Positions 35,557-44,834 of a stretch of DNA of 64,000 bases are shown here, in pieces. The translations under genes and the position numbers were made by a program. Source of the stretch: Alphaproteobacteria bacterium (lineage in GTDB: Bacteria; Pseudomonadota; Alphaproteobacteria; Caulobacterales; Parvularculaceae); assembly GCA_030433215.1 (NCBI GenBank), contig JAUIMC010000016.1:1-64000 (forward strand), given 5' to 3'. Numbering within the stretch: position 1 is the first letter of the stretch; every line of letters begins with the position of its first letter. The notes under the pieces were generated by a model, which ran no database searches, had not been told where the DNA came from, and was given only the letters and a program-made list of their open reading frames with translations.

Positions 35557-38229
35557 ATGCAAGTTGTCATCGTCGAATCCCCATCCAAAGCGAAGACCAT
35601 CAACAAATATCTGGGGTCCGGCTACAAGGTGCTCGCCTCTTACGGGCATATTCGCGACCTGCCGTCGAAGGACGGGTCGGTGAAGCCGGACCAGGATTTC
35701 GAGATGGTCTGGGAGCTCGACGCGAAATCCAAAAAGCGCGTGAGCGACATCGCCACGGCTGTGAAGGGCGCGGACCGGCTGGTGCTCGCCACCGACCCCG
35801 ATCGCGAGGGCGAGGCGATTTCCTGGCATCTCCTCGAAACGCTGTCGGACAAGAAGGCCCTGAAAGGCGTCAAGATCGACCGGGTGGCCTTCAACGCCAT
35901 CACCAAGAAGTCGGTTCAGGACGCCATGGCCAATCCGCGCGAGATCGACGAGCATCTCGTCGACGCCTATCTCGCGCGCCGCGCCCTCGATTATCTCGTG
36001 GGCTTTACGCTGTCGCCGGTGTTGTGGCGCAAGCTGCCGGGCTCGCGCTCGGCGGGGCGCGTCCAGTCCGTGGCGCTGCGGATCATCTGCGACCGCGAAC
36101 TCGAAATCGAAACCTTCATTCCCCAGGAATACTGGACGGTGAAGGCGCAGGCCGTTTCCGGCTCCTCAGCGCCCTTCGAGGCGCGCCTCGTGCTCCACGA
36201 AGGCGAGAAGGTCCAGAAATTCACGCTCGGCGACGAGGCCGCGGCCATGGGCGCCAAAAAGGCGGTCGAGGCGGCGAGCTTCACCGTGGACGCGGTCGAG
36301 GCCAAGCCCGGCCGGCGCAATCCGCCGCCGCCCTTTACGACGTCGACCCTGCAACAGGAGGCTGCGAGGAAACTCGGCTTCAACGCCCAGCGCACCATGC
36401 GCACCGCGCAAAGCCTTTATGAAGGCGTCGAGATCGGCGGCGAGACAACCGGCCTCATCACCTATATGCGGACCGACGGCATCGACATGGCGCCGGAAGC
36501 CGTTTCCGATGCGCGCAAAGCCGTCGGCTCGAAATTCGGCAAGGATTACGTTCCGGATTCCGCGCGCGTCTACAAGTCGAAAGCCAAGAACGCGCAGGAA
36601 GCCCACGAATGTATCCGCCCCACCGCCTTCGACCGCTCGCCGGACAAGGTGCGGGGCCTGAGCGACGACGAATACAGACTCTACGACCTCATCTGGAAAC
36701 GCGCCATCGCGAGCCAGATGGAATCGGCGCGGCTTGAAAACACCACCATCGACCTTCTTTCCGCCGACAAGAAGACAGGACTCAGGGCCACCGGCTCGGT
36801 CATCCTCTTCGACGGCTTTCTCGCGCTTTACGAGGAAGGCCGGGACGACCCGGAAGCGGAAGAAGGCGGCGGCGTCCTGCCGAAACTGACCAAGGGCGAG
36901 AAAGCCGGCGTTTCCGAGGTCGCGGCGGACCAGCATTTCACCCAGCCGCCGCCGCGCTTTTCCGAAGCGAGCCTCGTCAAACGTCTTGAAGAGCTCGGCA
37001 TCGGCCGGCCCTCGACCTACGCCTCGATCCTCTCGGTCTTGCGCGACCGCGGTTATGTCACCATGGACAAGAACCGCTTCATCCCGGATTCCAAAGGCCG
37101 TATCGTCACCGCCTTTCTCGAGAACTATTTCAAGAAATATGTGGAATACGACTTCACGGCGGATCTCGAAGAAAGCCTCGATGAAATCTCTGCGGGCGAA
37201 GGCGACTGGAAAGAATTTCTGCGCGCCTTCTGGTCGGAGTTTCACGCGGCCGTTCAAGACATCGGCGATCTCCGCATCTCCGAAGTGCTCGATGCGCTGA
37301 ATGAATCTCTCGGCCCCCTCATCTTTCCGAAAAAGGAAGACGGCTCCGATCCGCGCGCCTGCCCGCAATGCGACAACGGACAATTGTCTCTGAAGACCGG
37401 CAAGTTCGGCGCCTTTATCGGCTGCTCGAATTATCCCGATTGTTCCTACACCCGCCAGCTCTCTGCGCTCGGCGAAGGCGAGGACGGCACGGAGTCCGGC
37501 GACAAGCTGCTCGGCAAGGACCCGGACACCGGCATGGATGTCTGGCTGAAGGTCGGACGCTTCGGCCCTTACTTCCAGCTCGGCGAACAGGAAAAAGGCT
37601 CCAAGGAAAAACCCAAACGCGCGGGGCTCCCGAAAACCTGGTCCGTTGATGACGCGGATCTCGAAAAAGCGCTGATGATGCTGTCCCTGCCGCGCGAAGT
37701 CGGCCCGCACCCGGAAGACGGCGAAATGATCGAAGCCGGGCTCGGCCGCTACGGGCCTTTCGTGAAACACGGCAAGATCTATGCGAACCTGCCGGGCATC
37801 GACGATGTGTTCGAGGTCGGCCTCAACCGAGCGGTTACGCTGATCGCGGAAAAGAAAGCCAACCCCCGCGCCGGGCGCGGCCAGGCGGCGAAACCGTTGA
37901 AGGAACTCGGCGAACACCCCGAGACCGGCGATCCGGTGAATGTCATGAACGGGCGTTACGGGCCCTATGTGAAACACCAGAAAACCAACGCCACCCTGCC
38001 CAATGGGACAGAGCCTGAAAAAGTCACGCTCGAACAGGCGCTGGAGCTGATCGCCGCGAAAGAGAAAAAGCCGGCGAAGAAAAAGGCCAAGAAGAAAGCC
38101 GCCAAGAAAAAGGCGACCAAGAAGACCGCAACAAAAAAAACCGCGACCAAAAAGGCGCCCGCCAAAAAGAAAACAGCGGCCAAAAAGACCGCCAAGAAAA
38201 AAACGACGAAGAAAAAGTCGGCGGAATAA
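35557..38229 (+). CDS. topA: DNA topoisomerase I
   Basis: 890 aa type IA topoisomerase that relaxes negative supercoils. TOPRIM start VIVESPSKAKTINKYLGSGY, then TDPDREGEAISWHL (metal-binding acidic residues), ARRALDYLVGFTLSPVLW, SAGRVQSVALRI, catalytic-site TGLITYMRTDG (Tyr nucleophile), and SEASLVKRLEELGIGRPSTY. One zinc-finger-like domain with four Cys: CPQCDNGQ...GCSNYPDCSYTR. Then two or more Gly-Arg repeats (GRFGPYFQLG, GRYGPFVKHG, GRYGPYVKH) and a long Lys/Ala tail of about 70 residues, histone H1-like. ATG 35557 (MQVVIVES). It follows dprA and precedes rnr. Confidence 0.97.
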   Translation: MQVVIVESPSKAKTINKYLGSGYKVLASYGHIRDLPSKDGSVKPDQDFEMVWELDAKSKKRVSDIATAVKGADRLVLATDPDREGEAISWHLLETLSDKKALKGVKIDRVAFNAITKKSVQDAMANPREIDEHLVDAYLARRALDYLVGFTLSPVLWRKLPGSRSAGRVQSVALRIICDRELEIETFIPQEYWTVKAQAVSGSSAPFEARLVLHEGEKVQKFTLGDEAAAMGAKKAVEAASFTVDAVEAKPGRRNPPPPFTTSTLQQEAARKLGFNAQRTMRTAQSLYEGVEIGGETTGLITYMRTDGIDMAPEAVSDARKAVGSKFGKDYVPDSARVYKSKAKNAQEAHECIRPTAFDRSPDKVRGLSDDEYRLYDLIWKRAIASQMESARLENTTIDLLSADKKTGLRATGSVILFDGFLALYEEGRDDPEAEEGGGVLPKLTKGEKAGVSEVAADQHFTQPPPRFSEASLVKRLEELGIGRPSTYASILSVLRDRGYVTMDKNRFIPDSKGRIVTAFLENYFKKYVEYDFTADLEESLDEISAGEGDWKEFLRAFWSEFHAAVQDIGDLRISEVLDALNESLGPLIFPKKEDGSDPRACPQCDNGQLSLKTGKFGAFIGCSNYPDCSYTRQLSALGEGEDGTESGDKLLGKDPDTGMDVWLKVGRFGPYFQLGEQEKGSKEKPKRAGLPKTWSVDDADLEKALMMLSLPREVGPHPEDGEMIEAGLGRYGPFVKHGKIYANLPGIDDVFEVGLNRAVTLIAEKKANPRAGRGQAAKPLKELGEHPETGDPVNVMNGRYGPYVKHQKTNATLPNGTEPEKVTLEQALELIAAKEKKPAKKKAKKKAAKKKATKKTATKKTATKKAPAKKKTAAKKTAKKKTTKKKSAE

Positions 38230-38245
38230 AACTGACTTTTTTCCT

Positions 38246-38317
38246 CCGCTCATTCCGGCGGAAGCCGGAATCTCCCTCCCTGTTGCATGAGACCCCGACC
38301 TCCGTCGGGGTGAGCGG
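38246..38317. repeat. Paired intergenic repeat, copy 2 (variant)
   Basis: 38246-38276 CCGCTCATTCCGGC / GCCGGAAT hairpin and 38289-38317 GACCCCGAC / GTCGGGGTGAGCGG hairpin. The outer CCGCTCA and TGAGCGG arms match copy 1. It lies in the 295 bp gap after topA. The rest of that gap (to 38524) is AT-richer and probably holds a promoter for the gene at 38525; no gene seen. Confidence 0.7.
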
Positions 38318-38524
38318 TTTCACACGCATTCATTGCGTCTTTCTTCCTGAATAATCGAACACGCAACAGCACATATTTGTGCGCCGCAATAAAATTCACA
38401 GGCTGTTCGCGAAACTATCGCTGAACCGTCATCAAGCTCCCCTATCTCGCGCGGCGAGACGGCAAGCCCCCGATCGCCTCCTTTGGCCGTCTCATTCGAT
38501 CAAACCCGAATGAGGAGTTCACCC

Positions 38525-39001
38525 ATGCCCCGCGCCTTTTTGCTCCTGACCGCCTTGCTCTTCTGCGCCCCTGCTCACGCGCAGGACGAAACCGAAATCG
38601 CCATGGAGGACGTGCCGGACATCGTTCTCGACATGGCCATGAACACCGCCCCCGGCGTCGACTTCGACCGCGTCAGCATCGAGATCGAAAACGGCGTCGT
38701 CATCTATGAATTCGAAGCGAAAGATCACAACGGATGCCACATCGAAATCGACGTGACCGAAGACGGCCAGCTCGAAGAAATCGAAATGGAAATCGCCATG
38801 GCGGATGTCCCGCCAGCCGTCGCGGCGACGCTGGAAAAAGAGGCGCCCGGGTTCCGCGCCGAGTATGTCGAACTGTCCGTTCGCGATGGCGGCGGCGTTT
38901 ACGTCTACGAGTTCGAAGGCGACATTGACGGCGCGCCAGTCGATATCGAGATCGCCGAAAGCGGCGCATTGGTCGCCCTTTCCGACGATTATTCGAGTTG
39001 A
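38525..39001 (+). CDS. Exported tandem-repeat protein, PepSY-like
   Basis: 158 aa. Signal peptide MPRAFLLLTALLFCAPAHA. Two repeats of about 62 residues follow: first EIAMEDVPDIVLDMAMNTAP ... VIYEFEAKDHNGCHIEIDVTE, second EIAMADVPPAVAATLEKEAP ... VYVYEFEGDIDGAPVDIEI. This is the helix-plus-antiparallel-sheet pattern of PepSY-like domains that can inhibit proteases. Acidic overall. Function not known. ATG 38525 follows GAGGAG. Confidence 0.78.
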   Translation: MPRAFLLLTALLFCAPAHAQDETEIAMEDVPDIVLDMAMNTAPGVDFDRVSIEIENGVVIYEFEAKDHNGCHIEIDVTEDGQLEEIEMEIAMADVPPAVAATLEKEAPGFRAEYVELSVRDGGGVYVYEFEGDIDGAPVDIEIAESGALVALSDDYSS

Positions 39002-39127
39002 ATCAAGGTTGTTTGGGCGGCGGGCGCGGCCCGCCGCCGGACCGGCGCATTTTAGAGCCCCGCTTTAAGACTCCCGTATCCTTCTCTCGCTTTAACCTGA
39101 TCTATTGCCTAGCATCAGGGGATGAGC

Positions 39128-39712
39128 ATGAGAGGACTAGCCAGACTTGCTGCGGCCGCCGCGCTCTCAGCCCTCGCCGCCGCCTGCGCCTCGACGCCGC
39201 GCGGCGCGACCTCTCCCGGCGATTATGCCTCTCTTTCGCTGTGCCGCGGCGTCGTGATTTCCAACGCCCCCGCCATGGACAGAAGCCGGCGCATCGTGAA
39301 TTTCGACCCTGAGGCGCGCGTCAGGGGAACCCGGCTCCTGCGCGCGCCGGTGAAGTCCTGCGTCTCCTCCGGCTTCGGGCCGCGGCGCGGCGGCGCGGGC
39401 TCCTTTCATCACGGGCTCGATCTTTATACGGGCCGCCCGGCGCTCGTCGCCGCCGGCGGCGACGGCGTGATCGAGTCCGTCGGCTCCCTGCGCGGCTATG
39501 GCAGGACCGTGCTGATCAGCCATGGCGGCGGCGTCAAAACCCGCTATGCGCATCTGTCCGGCTATGAGCGCGGCGTCAAGGCGGGCATGCGCGTTCGGCT
39601 CGGCCAGCCCATCGGGCGCACGGGCGACACCGGCAACGCCACCGCAGTGCATCTCCACTATGAAGTCATCGTCGACGGCAGGCGCCACAACCCTTTGACC
39701 ATCGGAAATTAA
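39128..39712 (+). CDS. M23 family metallopeptidase lipoprotein
   Basis: 194 aa. Lipoprotein signal MRGLARLAAAAALSALAAAC. The M23 (LytM) domain spans about 75-190 with FHHGLDLYTG (zinc His and Asp), AAGGDGVIESVGSLRGYGRT, TRYAHLSGY, and VHLHYEV (HxH pair). The zinc ligands look complete, so cell-wall endopeptidase activity is possible. ATG 39128 has AGGGG at good spacing; ATG 39122 is an alternative. It lies between the repeat protein and rnr on the same strand. Confidence 0.9.
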   Translation: MRGLARLAAAAALSALAAACASTPRGATSPGDYASLSLCRGVVISNAPAMDRSRRIVNFDPEARVRGTRLLRAPVKSCVSSGFGPRRGGAGSFHHGLDLYTGRPALVAAGGDGVIESVGSLRGYGRTVLISHGGGVKTRYAHLSGYERGVKAGMRVRLGQPIGRTGDTGNATAVHLHYEVIVDGRRHNPLTIGN

Positions 39713-39783
39713 TAGCGTTCGCGCCGGCGGGCGAACCATGCTACCCGCAAGGGTGTTTCTAAGCACGCTACGAAAGACGTCTT

Positions 39784-42174
39784 TTGGCCAAACGCGCAAA
39801 ATCCACTTCGCCCAATAAATCGGGGCCCAACAAATCGGGGCCCCATAAATCCGGCCCCCGCAAATCAGGCGGCCTTCCCTCGAAAAAAGACATCATCGCC
39901 TATCTGGAAAACGCCGATGGCGAGATCGCGCGCCGCGACATCGCGCGGGCTTTCGGGGTCAAGGGAGAGGCGCGCGCGGAGCTGCGCGCCATCCTGAAAG
40001 AGATGGATGCGGACGGATCGATCAATGTGAAGGGCGGCAAGCGCATCGAACGCGCGGACACGCTGCCGCCCGTGGCGCCCATCGACGTCATGTCCGTCGA
40101 CGATGACGGCGATCTCCTGTGCATGCCGGCGAACTGGCGCGGCGAAACCGAGCCGCCGATGATCCGCCTTTCGGCGCGGCGCGCGGCGAAACTGAAGCCC
40201 GCGCCCGGCGTCGGCGACCGGCTGCTGGCGCGGCTCTTTCCGGCAGGCGACGACGGCTACGACGCCAGCGTCATCAAGGCTATCGGCAAGGGCGCGCACC
40301 GTTTTTTCGCAGTCTATTACAAGCGCCGCGGCGGCGGCGTCGCGGAGCCCGTGGAGCGCCGGGCGCGCGACAGTTTCACCATCGGCGAAGGCGACGATCA
40401 CGGCGCCAAGGACGGCGACCTCGTCTGGGTGGAAACCAAGAACCAGCGCGGCTATGGCCCGAAGCGCGGGCGCGTGCGCGCCATCGCCGGCCATATCGAC
40501 GACAAGCACGCCTTTTCCCTGATCGCGCTCGCCAATCACGGCATCCCTACGGACTTTCCCGCCGACGTGCTCGCCGAAGCAGAAAAAGCCAAGCTCCCCG
40601 ATCTCGGCGAGCGCACGGATTTGCGCGAAACGCCGCTCATCACTATCGACCCGGCGGATGCGAAAGATCATGACGATGCGGTGTTCGCAAAAGCCGACGA
40701 CGATCCGGAAAATCCCGGCGGCTTCCGCGTCACCGTCGCCATCGCCGATGTCAGCTTTTTTGTGAAACCGGATTCCGCCCTCGACAAGGAGGCCCTGAAG
40801 CGCGGCAACTCCACATATCTCCCCGACCGGGTGGTGCCGATGCTGCCTGAGCGACTGTCGAACGATCTGTGTTCCCTGAAGCCGAATGTGGACCGGCCCT
40901 GCCTCGCCGTTGAAATGGTCATCACCGAGGGCGGCGTCAAAAAGAGCCACCGTTTCATGCGCGCCCTGATGCGCTCTCATGCGCGGCTCGCCTATGAGGA
41001 CGCGCAGGCGATCAGCGAGGGCGGCGAGGCGTCAAAACAGCTTCAAGACGTCGTCACGCATCTTTACGACGCCTTCCATGCCCGCATGAAGGAACGCGCC
41101 AAGCGCGCGCCCCTCGATCTCGATCTGCCCGAACGCAAGATCATTCTCGACAACAATGGCGACGTTGAAAAAGTCGTCAAGCGCGAGCGCTTCGACGCCC
41201 ACCGGGTAATCGAGGAGTTCATGATCCTCGCCAATGTCGCGGCGGCGGAAGCGCTTGAGCGCGCCAGGACGCCGCTGATCTATCGGGTTCATGACGAGCC
41301 CGACGAGGAGAAGCTGGAATCGGTGCGCGATTATCTCGACACGCTCGATTATTCTCTCACCAAAGGCGCTGTGCGACCCGCCAATTTCAACCAGCTCTTA
41401 AAAATCGCCGGGGAGCGCGACCAGAAGGAGATGGTCTCCGAAGTCGTCTTGCGCTCGCAGAAACAGGCGATCTACGACACCGAAAATGTCGGCCATTTCG
41501 GGCTCAATCTCGGGCGCTATGCGCATTTCACCTCGCCCATCCGCCGTTACGCCGACCTCACCGTGCACCGGGCGCTCGTCAAAGCCTTCAAGCTTGGGCC
41601 GAACGGCCAGACCGAAAAGGAAGCAAAGGCGCTCGGCAAGATCGCCGAGACGATTTCCGATCTCGAGCGCCGCTCCATCGCCGCCGAACGCGAGTCGAAC
41701 GACCGCTATCTCGCGGGCTATCTTGAAGATCGCGTGGGCGCGGAATTCGAGGCGCGCATTCGCGGCGTCACCAAGTTTGGCCTCTTCGTCATGCTCGATG
41801 AAAGCGGCGCCGACGGCTTCATCCCCATGCGCTCCATCGGCGCTGAGCGGTACCGCTTCGAGGAGAAAGAACACGCCGTCATTGGCGAGACGACCGGCGG
41901 GATCTACCGCCTTGGCCAGGCGGTGAAGGTGAAACTCGAGGAAGCCGCGCCGCTCACCGGCGGGCTTCGCTTCGAAATGCTGTCCGACCCCCTGCCCGGT
42001 TCGCAGAAACGAAAGGGGCGCGCCGGCCAGCCCTCGAAGCCGGGCCAGGGAAAGAAAGCCACGGCGAAAAAGCGCGCCGGCCCGAAAGGCAACCGCGCCA
42101 AGGCGGCCAAGGACAAGCCCGCGCAGAAAAAGAAACGGCGCAGCAAGGCCAACGCCAAACCGAGGCGGGGTTAG
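39784..42174 (+). CDS. rnr: Ribonuclease R
   Basis: 796 aa 3'-5' processive exoribonuclease. Probable TTG start at 39784; the next ATG is about 60 residues on. The N-terminus has a tandem repeat (NKSGP NKSGP HKSGP RKSGG). Then a winged-helix domain (SKKDIIAYLENADGEIARRD), cold-shock domain, and the RNB domain with TIDPADAKDHDDAVFA, whose acidic residues bind Mg. Then ARLAYEDAQAISEG, HFTSPIRRYADLTVHRAL, S1 domain (FEARIRGVTKFGLFVML), and a Lys/Arg-rich tail of about 55 residues. Confidence 0.95.
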   Translation: MAKRAKSTSPNKSGPNKSGPHKSGPRKSGGLPSKKDIIAYLENADGEIARRDIARAFGVKGEARAELRAILKEMDADGSINVKGGKRIERADTLPPVAPIDVMSVDDDGDLLCMPANWRGETEPPMIRLSARRAAKLKPAPGVGDRLLARLFPAGDDGYDASVIKAIGKGAHRFFAVYYKRRGGGVAEPVERRARDSFTIGEGDDHGAKDGDLVWVETKNQRGYGPKRGRVRAIAGHIDDKHAFSLIALANHGIPTDFPADVLAEAEKAKLPDLGERTDLRETPLITIDPADAKDHDDAVFAKADDDPENPGGFRVTVAIADVSFFVKPDSALDKEALKRGNSTYLPDRVVPMLPERLSNDLCSLKPNVDRPCLAVEMVITEGGVKKSHRFMRALMRSHARLAYEDAQAISEGGEASKQLQDVVTHLYDAFHARMKERAKRAPLDLDLPERKIILDNNGDVEKVVKRERFDAHRVIEEFMILANVAAAEALERARTPLIYRVHDEPDEEKLESVRDYLDTLDYSLTKGAVRPANFNQLLKIAGERDQKEMVSEVVLRSQKQAIYDTENVGHFGLNLGRYAHFTSPIRRYADLTVHRALVKAFKLGPNGQTEKEAKALGKIAETISDLERRSIAAERESNDRYLAGYLEDRVGAEFEARIRGVTKFGLFVMLDESGADGFIPMRSIGAERYRFEEKEHAVIGETTGGIYRLGQAVKVKLEEAAPLTGGLRFEMLSDPLPGSQKRKGRAGQPSKPGQGKKATAKKRAGPKGNRAKAAKDKPAQKKKRRSKANAKPRRG

Positions 42175-42180
42175 GTTTAT

Positions 42181-42396
42181 CCGCTTATCCCCGCGCAGGC
42201 GGGGATCCACTTCGACTCTCGCGTCTTCTCCCAAATTTTTTCGATCGCCGCCTCCCCACGGCTTGACCGTGGGGTCTATCTCCCACCGCATGAAATATGA
42301 CTGGACGCCACGCTTAAAGCGTGGCGACTCGCCGTTGAAAAATTCAGGTCTATAAAACGCGCTTTCCTGGATCCCCGCTTTCGCGGGGATGAGCGG
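42181..42396. repeat. Nested intergenic repeats: outer CCGCTTATCCCCGC pair enclosing an inner CCCCACG pair
   Basis: Outer left 42181-42210 (CCGCTTATCCCCGC ... GCGGGGATCCAC) and outer right 42367-42396 (CTGGATCCCCGC ... GCGGGGATGAGCGG) match the family at 29577-29654. Inside lies the second repeat family: hairpin 42254-42274 (CCCCACGG / CCGTGGGG) and hairpin 42306-42326 (CGCCACGC / GCGTGGCG), preceded by TGGA and followed by ACTCGC. The convergent ends of rnr and the S9 peptidase flank it. This is the only nested copy in the window. Confidence 0.8.
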
Positions 42397-42404
42397 CTCG
42401 GCGC

Positions 42405-44636
42405 CTACGTCCCGTGCTTCACCGGTTCGGCGTCTTCAAGACCCCAGACCTTGAGCGCAAAGGCGTAAAGATGCGCGCGCTCGTCAAGGCGCTCGAAGCG
42501 CGCCGCTGAGCCTGCATGGCCGGCGCCCATATTCATGCGCAACACGAACGGCCCGCCCGACGCGTCATCGCGCAGGCGCGCGATCCATTTCGCCGGCTCC
42601 CAATAGGTGACGCGGTAATCGGTGAGCCCGCCCGTCGCCATGATCGGCGGATAGTCCGTATGCTTGATATTCTCGTAAGGCGAGTATGCCGCGATCCAGC
42701 CATATTCCTCGGCGCTGGTGATGGGGTTGCCCCATTCTTCCCATTCGGGCGGCGTCAGAGGAAGGTCGGCGTCGGAAATCGTGTTGATGACATCGATGAA
42801 CGGCACCGCGGCGAGGACGCCCCCGTAAAGGTCCGGCGCCAAATTCACCGAGGCGGCGACCAGGAGCCCGCCAGCGCTGCCGCCATAGGAGACGACCCTG
42901 CCTTTCGATGTGTAGCCATTGTCGATCAGCGCCTGCGCCGAGGCGTTGAAATCCGTGAAGGTGTTCATTTTCTCGGCGAGCTTGCCGTCGAGATACCATT
43001 GCCGGCCCTTGTCGGCGCCGCCGCGCACATGGGCGGTGGCGAAAACCGCGCCGCGATCCACCAGCGACAGGATATTCGCGGAAAAATCCGCCGCGCTCGC
43101 AATGCCGTAGGAGCCATAGCCATAGAGCAGCGCCGGCGCGGCGCCGTCTTTCGCCGTGGTTTTAAGGCGCAGGATAGTGACGGGGATTTTCGCGCCGCCT
43201 GCGCCGTCCGCCTCGATGCGTTCCACGACATAAAGCGAGGGATCGTGACCGCTCGGCACTTCCTGAGTCTTCAACAGCGTGCGTTCATCGCTCGCCATGT
43301 TGTAGTCGTAGGTCTCTTCCGGCCGCGACGGCGATTCATAGGTGAAACGGAAGACATCCGTATCGTATTCGTAACCGGCGTTCATGCCGAGGGCGTAAGC
43401 GGCCTCGTCAAACGACACGCTGTGGCTGTTGCCGTCATAGGTTGAAATGACGATGCGCGGCAGGGCGTTCTCCCGCTCCATGCGCACGAGGTAATCCTTG
43501 TAGGGCGTGAAGGTGACGACCTGGCTGCCCGATTTGTGCGCGAGCCAGTCTTGCCAGTTGGCGCGGCCCGGCGAGGCGACCGGCGCAGTGACGATTTTGA
43601 AATCGACCGCCCCATCCGCATTCGTCATGATGAAAAAGTCGTCGCCATGATGTTCGGCGAAATATTCAACGCCGTTTTCGCGCGGCGCGATGAGTTGCGG
43701 CGCGGCTTCCGGCGCATCGGACCTCAAGAACCGCACCTCGGACGTCGCCTGGCTGTTTGACGTGATGAAAACATACTCGCCGCTCTGGCTCTTCTCGATG
43801 GAGAGGAACATGGCGTCGTCCGGCTCTTCATAGATGACCGTATCATTCGCCGGATCGTCGCCAAGTCTGTGCAGCTTCACCCATTTCGGGCGCTGATTGC
43901 CATCGCGCTCCACATAGAAAAAGGCGTCCGACCCCGCCGTCCAGACCGCGCCCTCGCCGTCCGCGCTCTCGATCAGATCGGGAAGGTGTTCGCCGGTTTC
44001 GAGATTGCGCAGGGCGATGGCGTAATATTCCGAACCGAGCCGGTCGGTGGCGATCGCAATCAGCTTGTGATCGGGGCTGTGCTCGACGCTGCCGATGGAA
44101 AAGAACTCCGACTCGCCGCGTTCGGCGTCGCCGTCATAGATCGCCTGCTCCGCGCCGCCCGAAACAGGTTTGCGCATGAACACAGGATAGTCGCCGCCTT
44201 CGCGGAACTTGGTCCAGTAAAGCCAGTCGCCGTCTTTCGCGGGAATGGTGCTGTCGTCTTCCTTGATGCGCCCGCGCATCTCCGCGAAGAGCGTCTTGCG
44301 CAAGGGCTCGAGATCGCCGGTGACCGCCGCGTAATAGTCGTTCTCCGCGTCGAGCATGGCGCGGATGTCCGCATCGAGCGTTGCAGGGTTGCGCAACACT
44401 TCCTGCCATTCGCCGTCGCGCAGCCAGGCGTAATTATCGGTGCGCGTTTGCCCGTGCTGGGTGGTTTCGACCGGGCGTTTTTCAACGGCCGGCGCCGTCA
44501 GACTGCGGGCTTCGGCGAAAGGATCGCGCTTGGACATGGAGGGCTCTTCTTTACTCTGTTGCGGTTCGGCGGACGGCGTCTGATCACAGGCGGAAAGCAC
44601 GGCCAGGGCGGCTGCGCATAAAATCCTGATATTCAT
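42405..44636 (-). CDS. S9 family oligopeptidase (protease II/OpdB-like), lipoprotein
   Basis: 743 aa. Lipoprotein signal MNIRILCAAALAVLSAC. An N-terminal seven-bladed propeller region (about 60-430; e.g. RTDNYAWLRDGEWQEVL) is followed by the alpha/beta hydrolase domain: LLYGYGSYGI, RGGADKGRQWYLDGKL, nucleophile YGGSAGGLL, ITDYRVTYWEPAKW-like acid region, and GAGHAGSAARFERLDERA with the catalytic His. The family cleaves short peptides; anchoring in the envelope fits peptide scavenging. ATG 44636. Gene-dense exported peptidase neighbourhood with the M3 gene at 45478. Confidence 0.92.
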   Translation of the reverse strand: MNIRILCAAALAVLSACDQTPSAEPQQSKEEPSMSKRDPFAEARSLTAPAVEKRPVETTQHGQTRTDNYAWLRDGEWQEVLRNPATLDADIRAMLDAENDYYAAVTGDLEPLRKTLFAEMRGRIKEDDSTIPAKDGDWLYWTKFREGGDYPVFMRKPVSGGAEQAIYDGDAERGESEFFSIGSVEHSPDHKLIAIATDRLGSEYYAIALRNLETGEHLPDLIESADGEGAVWTAGSDAFFYVERDGNQRPKWVKLHRLGDDPANDTVIYEEPDDAMFLSIEKSQSGEYVFITSNSQATSEVRFLRSDAPEAAPQLIAPRENGVEYFAEHHGDDFFIMTNADGAVDFKIVTAPVASPGRANWQDWLAHKSGSQVVTFTPYKDYLVRMERENALPRIVISTYDGNSHSVSFDEAAYALGMNAGYEYDTDVFRFTYESPSRPEETYDYNMASDERTLLKTQEVPSGHDPSLYVVERIEADGAGGAKIPVTILRLKTTAKDGAAPALLYGYGSYGIASAADFSANILSLVDRGAVFATAHVRGGADKGRQWYLDGKLAEKMNTFTDFNASAQALIDNGYTSKGRVVSYGGSAGGLLVAASVNLAPDLYGGVLAAVPFIDVINTISDADLPLTPPEWEEWGNPITSAEEYGWIAAYSPYENIKHTDYPPIMATGGLTDYRVTYWEPAKWIARLRDDASGGPFVLRMNMGAGHAGSAARFERLDERAHLYAFALKVWGLEDAEPVKHGT

Positions 44637-44834
44637 CTTGCGTCTCACATGATGACTGAACGTAAAGACATAGACCGTTTGGCATGGCTGAGGCAATTGC
44701 CATAAATCACTGATTCAAAACGTCTTTCCCAAGCACGATCATGCGCCGCCGTAACAATCCCGAGAGGCGCCGGAGGCGTGACTGGCGCGCCGCGCCGGCC
44801 ATCGCCTATTGAAAGCGCAAAGGAGTTTTATGTC

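Noticed and set aside
36419-36661. Short plus-strand frames inside topA, rnr, argS and other genes
   Set aside because: They are out of frame with the real genes and have the Arg/Pro/Ser-rich composition typical of shadows in GC-rich DNA.
36166-38253. 695-codon minus-strand frame opposite topA
   Set aside because: A shadow of topA; no start signal and no domain. The same applies to long frames opposite acs (3679-4647), gatB (23393-25219), eno (14150-15451) and the Oar-like gene (54898-56493).
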